Assembly: GCA_023150945.1 (NCBI GenBank)
Contig: JAKLJX010000001.1
Coordinates: 434,001 to 498,000, forward strand
Direction: 5' to 3'
From: a bacterium
GTDB lineage: Bacteria > Zhuqueibacterota > Zhuqueibacteria > Zhuqueibacterales > Zhuqueibacteraceae
DNA length: 64,000 nucleotides
The notes under the pieces were generated by a model. That model was given only the letters and a program-made list of their open reading frames with translations, had not been told where the DNA came from and searched no databases. A program made the position numbers and the translations under genes. Below are positions 16,344 to 23,643 of the stretch, piece after piece. How positions within the stretch are numbered: the stretch's first letter is position 1; each line of letters starts with the position of its first letter.

Positions 16344-17741
16344 CTACAATTCCTCCGACAGCAGATAAGCCATGATCGCCAGTGCGGCCGCGCCCAATTC
16401 CAGCTCGCGCGGATTCACCTTGTCGATGGTGTCGTTGTCGGAATGATGATAATCGAAATAGCGATGGGATTCCGGAATCAAGCCGAGGCCGGGCACGCCG
16501 GTTTTCACCAGCGGTGAGATATCCGCGCCGCTGCCGCCGCGGCCGAGACGATCGGCTTTCATCGGCGCAAAGACGTCGCGCCACGACAGGATGCGCTCCG
16601 CGGTGCTGGAATCCGCATCGATCGAAAACCCGCAGGGCGCAAAACCGCCGCGATCCGATTCGAGGGCGGCAACATGCTTGATCTGTTTCGCAACGGCCTC
16701 GCGTGCGTATTCCAAACCGCCGCGCAGGCCGTTTTCTTCATTCATGAACATCACCGCGCGAATGGTGCGCTTCGGCCGGAAGCCGAGTTGTTTGAGCAGC
16801 CGCACCGCTGCGATGGCCTGCATGCAGCCGGCGCCGTCATCGTGCGCGCCCGTGCCCTTGTCCCAACTGTCGAGATGGCCGCCCAGCACGATGATTTCCT
16901 CCGGTTTCTCGGCGCCGCGCAGCTCGCCCATCACATTGGCAGAAGGGACGTCCGGCAGGGTTGCGCAGGTCAACCGCAGCCGCACGCGCACGCTGCGCTC
17001 GTGCGCCAGCAGTTGGCTGAGAAAATCAGCCGCGCGCGTGCTGAGCGCAGCCGCGGGGATTTGCGTCACGCCCGCTTCATAGTTGGTATTGCCGGTGTGC
17101 GGCACATCGTCGTTCGCGGTGGTCATCGAGCGCACCAGCGCCGCGACGCCACCGACTTTCGCGGCTTCCACCGCGCCGCTGCCGCGCTGATCCACCGCGC
17201 CGCCATAACCGGCAAACGTGTCGAGGCGAGTCGGATCCATCGGCCGGTTGAAGAAGACGATCTTGCCCGCCGCCTTTTTGCCCAGCGCGCGCAGCTCCTC
17301 GAATGATTTGACCTCGATGACTTCCGCCACCAAACCCAGCGCCGGCGTCGCGATGCTGCTGCCCAGCGCGCATACCGCCAGCGGCACGGTGCCGTGGCTC
17401 GGTGAATTGATGATCGCGGCTTCTTCGATCGGCCCGCGAATCCAGCGCGGCACCATGAGCGGCTGCAACCGCACATTTTCAAAGCCGTGCCGTTCCATCA
17501 TTTGACGGGTCAACTCCACCGCGGCTGCTGCCTGCGGTGTGCCACTCAAGCGCGGCCCGAGATTGGTCAGCTCGACCAGCATTGGGTAGGCCTGGCCTTC
17601 GCGCAACGCGGCGGAGATGATTTGTTGCGTCACGGCCTGGTGCACGCTGTGCGGCCCGGTGTTTCCGCTTTGCGCGGTCAGCGAACCGGCGGCATGCAAA
17701 ATCAGCAAGCCGGTGCCGCACACAATCATTCGAACGAGCAT
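16344..17741 (-). CDS. Secreted M28-family metallopeptidase with PA insert
   Basis: 465 residues with signal peptide (about 1-23, ending LTAQ). A PA-type insert lies at about 110-250 and the M28 catalytic domain follows, with metal-site segments in order: GGHLDSWDKGTGAHDDGAG (His and bridging Asp), NEENGL (catalytic and metal Glu), ESDRGG and DYHHSDND (last His). M28 enzymes are di-zinc aminopeptidases or carboxypeptidases; this resembles the plasma glutamate carboxypeptidase-like group. GGAAAGGAAG ahead of ATG 17741 supports the start; the frame to 17816 adds 25 residues with no signal character. Likely periplasmic or outer-membrane scavenging of peptides. Monocistronic by spacing. Confidence 0.92.
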   Translation of the reverse strand: MLVRMIVCGTGLLILHAAGSLTAQSGNTGPHSVHQAVTQQIISAALREGQAYPMLVELTNLGPRLSGTPQAAAAVELTRQMMERHGFENVRLQPLMVPRWIRGPIEEAAIINSPSHGTVPLAVCALGSSIATPALGLVAEVIEVKSFEELRALGKKAAGKIVFFNRPMDPTRLDTFAGYGGAVDQRGSGAVEAAKVGGVAALVRSMTTANDDVPHTGNTNYEAGVTQIPAAALSTRAADFLSQLLAHERSVRVRLRLTCATLPDVPSANVMGELRGAEKPEEIIVLGGHLDSWDKGTGAHDDGAGCMQAIAAVRLLKQLGFRPKRTIRAVMFMNEENGLRGGLEYAREAVAKQIKHVAALESDRGGFAPCGFSIDADSSTAERILSWRDVFAPMKADRLGRGGSGADISPLVKTGVPGLGLIPESHRYFDYHHSDNDTIDKVNPRELELGAAALAIMAYLLSEEL

Positions 17742-17969
17742 GACTGCTTCCTTTCCGGAAAGATCACGGTTCCAAAAGACTCCGTCTCTGCCAATGCCTC
17801 CTGCCACTGCGGTCACAATTCAGAATACCGGCAATTAAAGGAACTTCTCGTGAAAAGCAACTTTCTCTCCCTTCCCGTCTGGGCAGTGCGTGCAGTTTGA
17901 TGCCGAATCTTTCCTGCGCGTTTTTGCAACCGCGCCCGGCGCAACGATCCCGCTGCCGCAAACCGAGGG

Positions 17970-18175
17970 TGTGGCAGAATCCGGCATTTGTTGAGGAAGC
18001 GCATTTGATGATCATCAAAAACAACAGGAGGGAACAGCGTTGCGCCGTGCCGGTGTCCGCCGCCGGCAGGTGGGAGGATCTGTTGGAGAATCAGCGGCCG
18101 TTAATGGCGCAGGCGAGAGATGTGGAAGTGGAAATGCCGGCCGGTTCCGGCCGCATTCTCATTCACCGCGGCTGA
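17970..18175 (+). pseudogene. Remnant of a glycosidase C-terminal beta-domain
   Basis: The frame ending at 18175 reads HLMIIKNNRREQRCAVPV, then GRWEDLLENQ and EVEMPAGSGRIL. Alpha-amylase/alpha-glucosidase family enzymes commonly end with a beta-domain of this form (a V-I-NN strand, W/Y-DLL(TG), then P-GSGR-L). Nothing catalytic lies upstream: the frame continues to 17897 but quickly loses resemblance. A short ORF starting at ATG 18008 with GAGGAAG upstream could still be expressed (55 residues). I read this as the tail of a deleted glycoside hydrolase; a coincidental small ORF is possible. Confidence 0.4.
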
Positions 18176-18286
18176 GGCCGGGCAATCTTGTGAGGTACTC
18201 CGCCGTGCAGTCTGCTGGACTGCCAACGAACCAAGAAGTAAGCTGGAAAAGACTTCACGGCCGCGCCAGTTTTTCGGTGAAATGCC

Positions 18287-18590
18287 TTACAACAGATTTC
18301 AGACAAGCTGAAGGCCGAAGCCCGCGGGCAGCGCAAGCCCGATAAGTCCACTGTTGCCTCGCACTGTGCCTCCACCGCCATCCAGTAAGGCTCTTGTGAA
18401 GATTTGGGCACTCTGCCGTGCCATTCACATCAGAAGCTCACCGCCGAGACGCGGAGAACGCGGAGAAGGACTCTTTTGATTTTGAAACTCCGCGCTCTCC
18501 GCGTCTCCGCGGTTCACACATTTGCTTTGTGGTTAAGAATCTTTCAGACTTTTATTCTGACTTTGAGCGACTTGTGGTCCATAACGGTTG
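18287..18590. repeat. Dispersed intergenic repeat, inverted copy A
   Basis: About 300 bp related, in opposite orientation, to the tandem copies at 34,746-35,360. It contains a nearly perfect inverted repeat (18441-18465 against 18488-18512, two mismatches in 25, 22-base loop) made of GCGGAGA-type units, flanked by a shared segment with TTTGTGGTTAAGAATCTTT and one with ATTTCAGACAAGCTGAAG. No coding content is evident. Confidence 0.8.
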
Positions 18591-18605
18591 TCATCGGCTT
18601 GACTT

Positions 18606-19409
18606 TCACAGTCGCGACCACGCCATGCCGAGCGTGAACCCGGCCAGGAATTCGGTGTAGTTCGTCACCTCGGGCGCGGTGAAGGCAGTGACCCGGCGCA
18701 CCTCTGCGCGCAGCCAGTGGCTGTCGCCCAACCGGCGCTGCACGCCAACGCCGTAGTTGATCATCAACGCCGACCGCGCACTGCCGGCCGTGGCCTCCGC
18801 CGTGGAATGGATCACACCTGCACCCGCCGTGAGCGCGGCTTGCACGCGTGACGCGAGCGGCTGCAGATACCGGACGTTCGTGTGCAACAGATGGAAGGAC
18901 GCCGCTTTGCTGTTTACATATTGCAGCGCCGCTTCGACCTCGACCCGCGCCAGGCTGCGATAGGAGAAGCGGCCCGCCACCGTGAATCCCCGGTCAAATA
19001 CGCCCACCTGCGCAGAAACTCCGCCTTCAACAGCCGGTGCCGGCGCTGTCAGCAACGCCGGCGGCCTGGGCTTTCTCGTCTGGCCTTCGGTCTTTCCCAA
19101 AAACATCCAGCCCTTCTGGTCCGTGTGAGTTGCAAGCTGCATCCACAAGCCGCGGTTTTGCAGGATGCGTACTGTGTCACCGGCAGACAGAGTGAGCAGG
19201 CGGTGGCTGGTGATGCTGGGCATCTCGTAAAGCGGCGTCTCGAGGTCACGCATCACTGCCGGCTGCGCTTGCAACGGACTCAGGCTGCTCCATACCACCA
19301 CCAGTCCGAAGCCGGCGCACAGCAGTCTACGCTTCTTCTTCTGCGCTTCTCCGCCGGCAAACCCGCGCGCCGGGTCGGGTCCCACTCGTTCCACGTCAAA
19401 CATAGGCAT
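18606..19409 (-). CDS. SH3b-domain protein with C-terminal outer-membrane-barrel-like region
   Basis: 267 residues from ATG 19409 (an ATG at 19445 would add 12). The KKKRRLL run and following hydrophobic stretch look like a signal peptide ending LQAQ (about residues 20-48). Next comes an SH3b-like segment (about 50-105: PLYEMPSITSHRLLTLSAGD, then VRILQNRGLWMQL and KGWMFLG), and the C-terminal half (about 130-267) has alternating strands with paired turns (GVFDRGFTVAGRFSYRSLARVEVE) ending in MAWSRL, as in small beta-barrel or OmpA-like envelope proteins. SH3b domains bind peptidoglycan or peptides, so it may tie the outer membrane to the wall; this is inference. The start is uncertain since neither ATG has a good ribosome site. 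Confidence 0.7.
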   Translation of the reverse strand: MPMFDVERVGPDPARGFAGGEAQKKKRRLLCAGFGLVVVWSSLSPLQAQPAVMRDLETPLYEMPSITSHRLLTLSAGDTVRILQNRGLWMQLATHTDQKGWMFLGKTEGQTRKPRPPALLTAPAPAVEGGVSAQVGVFDRGFTVAGRFSYRSLARVEVEAALQYVNSKAASFHLLHTNVRYLQPLASRVQAALTAGAGVIHSTAEATAGSARSALMINYGVGVQRRLGDSHWLRAEVRRVTAFTAPEVTNYTEFLAGFTLGMAWSRL

Positions 19410-19471
19410 GCACAAATGATATTCGCCGGCCGGATCGCCGGCCATGGGTGATGATCGAATGCTGCGAACGT

Positions 19472-19834
19472 TCAGTCCGTCAACACGGCATGTGCTTGAA
19501 ATTCGTTTTGCGCGTGTTGCTTGCAGGCGGCCAGCTTGCGCAGGTTTGCCTGAAAGGCTTCGTACGCGGCGTCTCCCTGAAAACGCGTCGCGCTGGGCTG
19601 CAGTTGATATTCGGCAAAACAGGTGCGGACGATCTCCGCGAGCCAGTTTTCGAAGTTATTGATGCGTCCCGCAAGCAAGTATTCAACGAAGGCTTTCAGG
19701 TACACATCGACTTGCAGTTGTGCCGCGCTGCCGGGATTGCCGGTCACGATCAAAGCCCCGCGATAAAGCCGGCCGGCAAAGGGGCAAAAAAGCGCGTGAA
19801 AGGCGCCGGCCACTCGATCGTCTATGTCTTTCAT
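19472..19834 (-). CDS. Sigma-70 region 2-like short protein
   Basis: 120 residues starting MKDIDDRVAGAFHALFCPFA, with AGGAAG seven bases upstream. The segment LYRGALIVTGNPGSAAQLQVDVYLKAF resembles region 2 of ECF sigma factors (the LYRFALRLTGNPADAEDLVQEVFLRAF pattern), but the acidic AED motif is SAAQ here and the sequence after about residue 75 does not resemble regions 3-4. It may be a degenerate sigma factor, an anti-sigma-like decoy or a truncated gene. The frame stays open upstream (to 20014) but overlaps the neighbouring acetyltransferase end. Assignment is by resemblance only. Confidence 0.5.
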   Translation of the reverse strand: MKDIDDRVAGAFHALFCPFAGRLYRGALIVTGNPGSAAQLQVDVYLKAFVEYLLAGRINNFENWLAEIVRTCFAEYQLQPSATRFQGDAAYEAFQANLRKLAACKQHAQNEFQAHAVLTD

Positions 19835-19920
19835 GTTCGTTTCTTCCTGATCGAATTCTTGCGGCGCCTCTGAGCACAACCATGAGAAAGGCGTTTGCAC
19901 CGCCTCGAACGCGCGCAGTG

Positions 19921-20757
19921 CTACGACTTTAATTGCCATTTGATGCGCGTGTAAGCGATGCGGAAACCATGCCGTTCGGCGTTGCGTTGCGAGGCACTGC
20001 CGGGTTGCGCGCACATCATCGCCAAGTCGCAGCCCTGTTCTGCGGCATAACGCAAGCGATAGTCAAGCAAGGCCAATTGTGCGCCCTGCTTGCGTGCCGC
20101 GGGAATCGTGCAGGCGCCGGCGAGCAGCGCCACCCCGCCGCTCAGGCTCAGGGCCGCAGAAGCGATAGGCGCGCCCTCCAACTCCGCCAGAAACGAAACG
20201 CTGTCTTCCCGCTGCGTGCTGATCGGCGCCAGTTCCAGCAAATATTCGGAAAGCTCCGGCAAGTGGCTCCAGCCTTTTGCCGTTACCTGCGCCCATAATT
20301 CTCCTTCATTTTCGGCGATGGCGCGCACGCGAATGCTTTTGTTGCGCGGCACTGCGGGAGCGGCTTCGCGGCTGATCGCGCGGTACATTACGCTGGTGAA
20401 CTCCATGGCATGATAGCCGCGTTCATTCAGCAAAGCCACCAGTTCGAGGCCGGCGAGCGGGCTGACTTCATGGAATACCGGCGCCCCGCGTTCTTTGAAG
20501 AAGTTTTCAATCTTTTCCAATTCGGCAGGCGTGATGGGATCGAACAGGCCGAGGCCAAACGTCTGCGTGATGGGCGACGAAACGCCGTCGAACATCGCGT
20601 AGGCCCCCGCCACGTCGATCCACTGCGCGCCGCTTTCGGGGTAAAGCCTGGCTCGCGCTTCGACGAACTTCGCGCTGGCGTGCGCCTCGGCTCTTTCCAG
20701 GCGCCGCGACAATTCCAGATCGGAGAAGAATTGCGGTTCTGGTTTTGGGTTGATCAT
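19921..20757 (-). CDS. GNAT-family N-acetyltransferase
   Basis: 278 residues. The C-terminal half carries the acetyl-CoA binding region: SFLAELEGAPIASAALSL (beta strands 2-4), then CTIPAARKQGAQLALLDYRL, the counterpart of motif A (R/QxxGx[GA]), and the late NAERHGFRIAYTRIKW typical of the last GNAT strands. The N-terminal half (DPITPAELEKIENFFKERG) resembles a second, degenerate GNAT repeat, as in tandem-GNAT proteins. The acceptor substrate cannot be told. The sigma-like gene lies directly downstream. Confidence 0.85.
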   Translation of the reverse strand: MINPKPEPQFFSDLELSRRLERAEAHASAKFVEARARLYPESGAQWIDVAGAYAMFDGVSSPITQTFGLGLFDPITPAELEKIENFFKERGAPVFHEVSPLAGLELVALLNERGYHAMEFTSVMYRAISREAAPAVPRNKSIRVRAIAENEGELWAQVTAKGWSHLPELSEYLLELAPISTQREDSVSFLAELEGAPIASAALSLSGGVALLAGACTIPAARKQGAQLALLDYRLRYAAEQGCDLAMMCAQPGSASQRNAERHGFRIAYTRIKWQLKS

Positions 20758-20924
20758 TTTTTGCTTAACGAACGACAGAAACTGGTTGAATCGGTAGATT
20801 AGTCACCGAAGAGTAAACTCGTTGCCAAAAAGCAAAGAATTGTTCGGCGGCTGCTTTCTCGACCCGTATTGATGCGGATCTTGTATCAATTCTGTAAATC
20901 TCCGGCCTTTTCCACTGTGGGCGA

Positions 20925-21050
20925 AAGAATTCACCCAGAGACGCAAAGATCTCCCATTCCTCTCTTGCCGGCAATCATGAGAGGCAAGGCTCGAATCTTT
21001 TCTTTGCGTGGCTTTGCGTCTTTGTGATCGCTTTTGCCTTTTTGGGTTCG
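20925..21050. repeat. Palindromic intergenic repeat (GCAAAGA type)
   Basis: GAGACGCAAAGATCTCCCATTCCTC is followed about 60 bases later by CTTTGCGTGGCTTTGCGTCTTTGTG; the outer parts pair as an imperfect inverted repeat. Similar AGACGCAAAG/TTTGCGTCT sequences lie in other gaps of this window (16,260-16,310; 27,930-27,990; 28,210-28,275). The rest of the gap between 20,758 and 21,115 has nothing recognisable. Confidence 0.55.
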
Positions 21051-21115
21051 GGCTGGGATTTGTTTTAGAGCATCGCTGCCAAGTCTTTTCTGACGGAGCC
21101 AGCCGGAGTGCAGAG

Positions 21116-21142
21116 GCATGACGCAGCGAAGTTGCGTCATGC
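21116..21142. terminator. Hairpin downstream of the rhodanese gene
   Basis: GCATGACGCA (21116-21125) pairs perfectly with TGCGTCATGC (21133-21142) around loop GCGAAGT, 17 bases beyond the stop of the rhodanese gene. There is no U-run, so it may act as a 3' stabilising stem or a Rho-assisted end rather than an intrinsic terminator. Confidence 0.45.
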
Positions 21143-21158
21143 CCTCAGCTCTTTGGGG

Positions 21159-22001
21159 TTATTCCCCTCTTGCCACCGGCGCGCCGACGAGATTGCCCCA
21201 CTCGGTCCACGAGCCATCATAGTTCTTCACCTTCTCAAAACCAAGCAAATACTTCAACACGAACCACGTGTGGCTCGAGCGCTCGCCGATGCGGCAGTAG
21301 GTGATCACTTCTCTATCCGGCGTGACGCCTTGACTGGCGTAGAGCGCCTTTAACTCATCATGGCTCTTGAACGTGCCGTCTTCGTTGCACGCTTTTCCCC
21401 AGGGAATACTCTTCGCGCCGGGAATGTGGCCACCGCGCTGGCAGGTTTCCGGCAAACCGGGAGGGGAAAGAATCTTGCCGGTGAATTCATCAAGCGAGCG
21501 CACGTCGACCATCGCCACGCCGTTTTTCATGGCCTCTTGCACCTGCGGCAAAAATGCGCGCAACGCCTGCTCCGGCGCGCCGGCCTTGTAGCTCGCGGCT
21601 TTGGGCGCCGGCTTGTCTTTGCTCAGCTCACGGCCTTCCGCGACCCATTTCTTGCGGCCGCCATCCATGATGCGAACATCCGGGTGGCCGTAGATTTTCA
21701 TCTGCCAGAACGCCCAGGCAGCGAACCAGTTGTTGTTGTCGCCGTAGAGCACCACCGTGGTGTCGTTGGAGATGCCGCTGTCGCGCATCAGTTTTTCCAT
21801 TTCGCTTTTTGGAATGATGTCGCGCTGCACGGTATCGCAGAGCTGCGTCTGCCAGTTCCAGCCGATGGCGCCGGGCACGTGGCCCTCGTCATACGCTTTG
21901 GTATCGACGTCAACTTCGGCGATGACGACTTTCGGGTCAGACTTGTGCTGCGCCACCCAAGCGGTGGAAACCAGCACATCGGGATTGGCATAATTCGACA
22001 T
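21159..22001 (-). CDS. Two-domain thiosulfate/mercaptopyruvate sulfurtransferase (rhodanese)
   Basis: 280 residues in two rhodanese domains (about 1-130 and 150-280). Only the second has the catalytic Cys, in ITYCRIGERSSHTW (C236), the CRIGERS-type loop of thiosulfate sulfurtransferases; the first is the usual inactive one. The DVRSLDEFTGK and GGHIPGAKSIPWG segments are canonical. It moves sulfane sulfur from thiosulfate or mercaptopyruvate to a thiol or cyanide acceptor in the cytoplasm. AAGGAGAT four bases or so from the ATG fixes the start at 22001; a longer frame to 22109 only translates the TTCTGC repeat as KQKQKQ. Confidence 0.95.
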   Translation of the reverse strand: MSNYANPDVLVSTAWVAQHKSDPKVVIAEVDVDTKAYDEGHVPGAIGWNWQTQLCDTVQRDIIPKSEMEKLMRDSGISNDTTVVLYGDNNNWFAAWAFWQMKIYGHPDVRIMDGGRKKWVAEGRELSKDKPAPKAASYKAGAPEQALRAFLPQVQEAMKNGVAMVDVRSLDEFTGKILSPPGLPETCQRGGHIPGAKSIPWGKACNEDGTFKSHDELKALYASQGVTPDREVITYCRIGERSSHTWFVLKYLLGFEKVKNYDGSWTEWGNLVGAPVARGE

Positions 22002-22035
22002 GGTCAAATCTCCTTGAATTTGGAATTGATTTTGT

Positions 22036-22059
22036 TTCTGCTTCTGCTTCTGCTTCTGC
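22036..22059. repeat. Short (TTCTGC)4 hexanucleotide repeat
   Basis: Four exact TTCTGC units lie 35 bases upstream of the rhodanese start, in its leader or promoter. Six-base units again, as in the array at 3858-4036, but a different sequence. Changes in copy number here would alter promoter or leader spacing. Confidence 0.9.
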
Positions 22060-22160
22060 CTTGTTTCTGATACAAAACTGACGGCGCGAGCCAGAGCACC
22101 AACTTGCAAGTGCGCTTTGTAGAGGCTCTTGACAAAGGTTATTTAGCAAAACTCATTGAG

Positions 22161-22733
22161 CTACATGCCCTTGAATTGTTCGAAGCTCTGGCCGCTGGCA
22201 AGAAACACAAGCGACGCAATGAAGAGCGCCAGCATTGCGGCGGCGGCCGCGGATACAATCGCCCATCCCACGATTCGTCTGGAATGGAACAGGTAAGCGA
22301 TATTCAAGGCCGCCGGCCCGGCCAGCGGCAGGTTATGGAATCCGAGCGCAAGCAAGCTGATTCCCAGCCAGACGTTGAGCGCCACGAGCTTTTTCCGCTC
22401 TCGTTGTTCGAAACTGACAATTCGCCATGTTTCGAACGTCAGCCACCAGGCTGGAATGGCGAGCGTCAGGCCGAGGGCATAGAGAAGTCCTAACGAGCCT
22501 TCGAGAGTTCCTTGGAAAAATTTGAACGTCACAGCCAAAAGATGTCCAAAAGACATGATGCCGATCATGCCTCCAAAGAAGAGATTCATCGCTGCGATGA
22601 TCTTGGCCCGAGTAGACAAACTCTGCCGTCGCTGTCGCACGGCCAGCACTAAAACTGCGATGAGAGAGAGCAGCATGGCGGCGGAGAGCCACTTGCTCTC
22701 GTCCAGCACCAGCACTACGATTTTCTCAACCAT
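22161..22733 (-). CDS. Integral membrane protein, unknown function
   Basis: 190 residues with about five hydrophobic segments (near residues 15-34, 48-70, 78-98, 118-135 and 155-180) and a short acidic N-terminus. A conserved-looking GFHNLPLAG lies in a loop between the last two helices. No family was recognised. The start at 22733 is set by the upstream gene: the DinB stop TGA ends at 22735, a single base before this ATG, with GGAG eight bases away inside the DinB end. This spacing indicates translational coupling. Confidence 0.75.
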   Translation of the reverse strand: MVEKIVVLVLDESKWLSAAMLLSLIAVLVLAVRQRRQSLSTRAKIIAAMNLFFGGMIGIMSFGHLLAVTFKFFQGTLEGSLGLLYALGLTLAIPAWWLTFETWRIVSFEQRERKKLVALNVWLGISLLALGFHNLPLAGPAALNIAYLFHSRRIVGWAIVSAAAAAMLALFIASLVFLASGQSFEQFKGM

Positions 22734-22734
22734 T

Positions 22735-23268
22735 TCACAACTCTCCGAATACTGACAATGGCTCAAATTGACATTCCGGCTTCACATCGAGAAACACGAG
22801 AAAGTCGGTTGCTGCCGGCTCGGCGCCGAGCTGCCGCAGCATAGCCATCACCTGGCCGCGATGATAGGTGGAATGATTGACGAGATGCTGCATCATGCGC
22901 TGCAGCGGATAGCGCCAGGTTTCGCCCAGCGTGTTTTCGTAGGCAATCACTTTCTTCAGCGAGACTTCCGTCACGCCGCGCACGAATGCCATTTGTTCCT
23001 GCTCGACTTCGGCCCACTTGGCACGCACGCACGCGAGCGTGGGAAAATCTGCGGGACTGAACATGGCTCTGGGCGATTCTTTCTGCCAACGCTTCAACCA
23101 AATCCATTCGCCCGACAAAATATGAACAAGCGTGCCGTGCACCGAACCATGGCTGCTGGCGAGATCGCGGTTGCACTGCTCGACCGTGAGGCTTGACGCG
23201 GCCGCGAGAAGGCGCGCATTCGCCCAGCGGTTGTAATCATATAGAAGTTGTATGTCTCTTTTGTTCAT
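22735..23268 (-). CDS. DinB-family (four-helix metal-binding) protein
   Basis: 177 residues matching the DinB/YfiT fold: YDYNRWANARLL at the start, GTLVHILSGEW (first metal His) and HLVNHSTYHRGQV (second and third His), with the FLVFL segment near the end. DinB-like proteins are small cytoplasmic metal-binding proteins; some are thiol transferases (bacillithiol, mycothiol), most have no known function. The gene is followed after a single base by the membrane protein gene, suggesting the two act together. GGAG lies 15 bases upstream of the ATG. Confidence 0.9.
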   Translation of the reverse strand: MNKRDIQLLYDYNRWANARLLAAASSLTVEQCNRDLASSHGSVHGTLVHILSGEWIWLKRWQKESPRAMFSPADFPTLACVRAKWAEVEQEQMAFVRGVTEVSLKKVIAYENTLGETWRYPLQRMMQHLVNHSTYHRGQVMAMLRQLGAEPAATDFLVFLDVKPECQFEPLSVFGEL

Positions 23269-23643
23269 AATGAAATTTACTCCTCCAACAAAATTGCAAC
23301 GCCGAAATAGGAGGAAGCTTCATGCCGACAAGTGGGACAATCCCCGGGCAGCAAGCAAAAGCTGCTTGCGGATGACTATTCCTCTGTTCACCTGAAACCT
23401 GTTGCTTGCAAACCGTAAAATGCTTTCGTTTTGCCGTTTTCGCAGGCGGTGAAAAGATACGCAAATCCCACGGCGAGTGCCTGACACTGACGTTGCAAAC
23501 ATGGGTAATCAGGTTGCATTGGCGGGTAACGGATAGGCTTTGGGCGTGCGCGGCGCACCGAACCTGACTCATTGTTGATCTCACTGCTACCGCATATGTT
23601 TCAAGTATTGCCTTCTTTACCTCACGGGACAGCGGCCCGAATC
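23269..23643. other. Intergenic region, divergent promoters
   Basis: Divergent gap between the DinB protein and the hybrid two-component gene. AT-richer than the neighbours; no credible gene, repeat or strong promoter was identified. Frames crossing it lack ribosome sites. Confidence 0.4.

Noticed and set aside
23237-23584. 115-codon minus-strand frame upstream of the DinB gene
   Set aside because: No ribosome site, no recognisable motif, and it covers the shared promoter gap.
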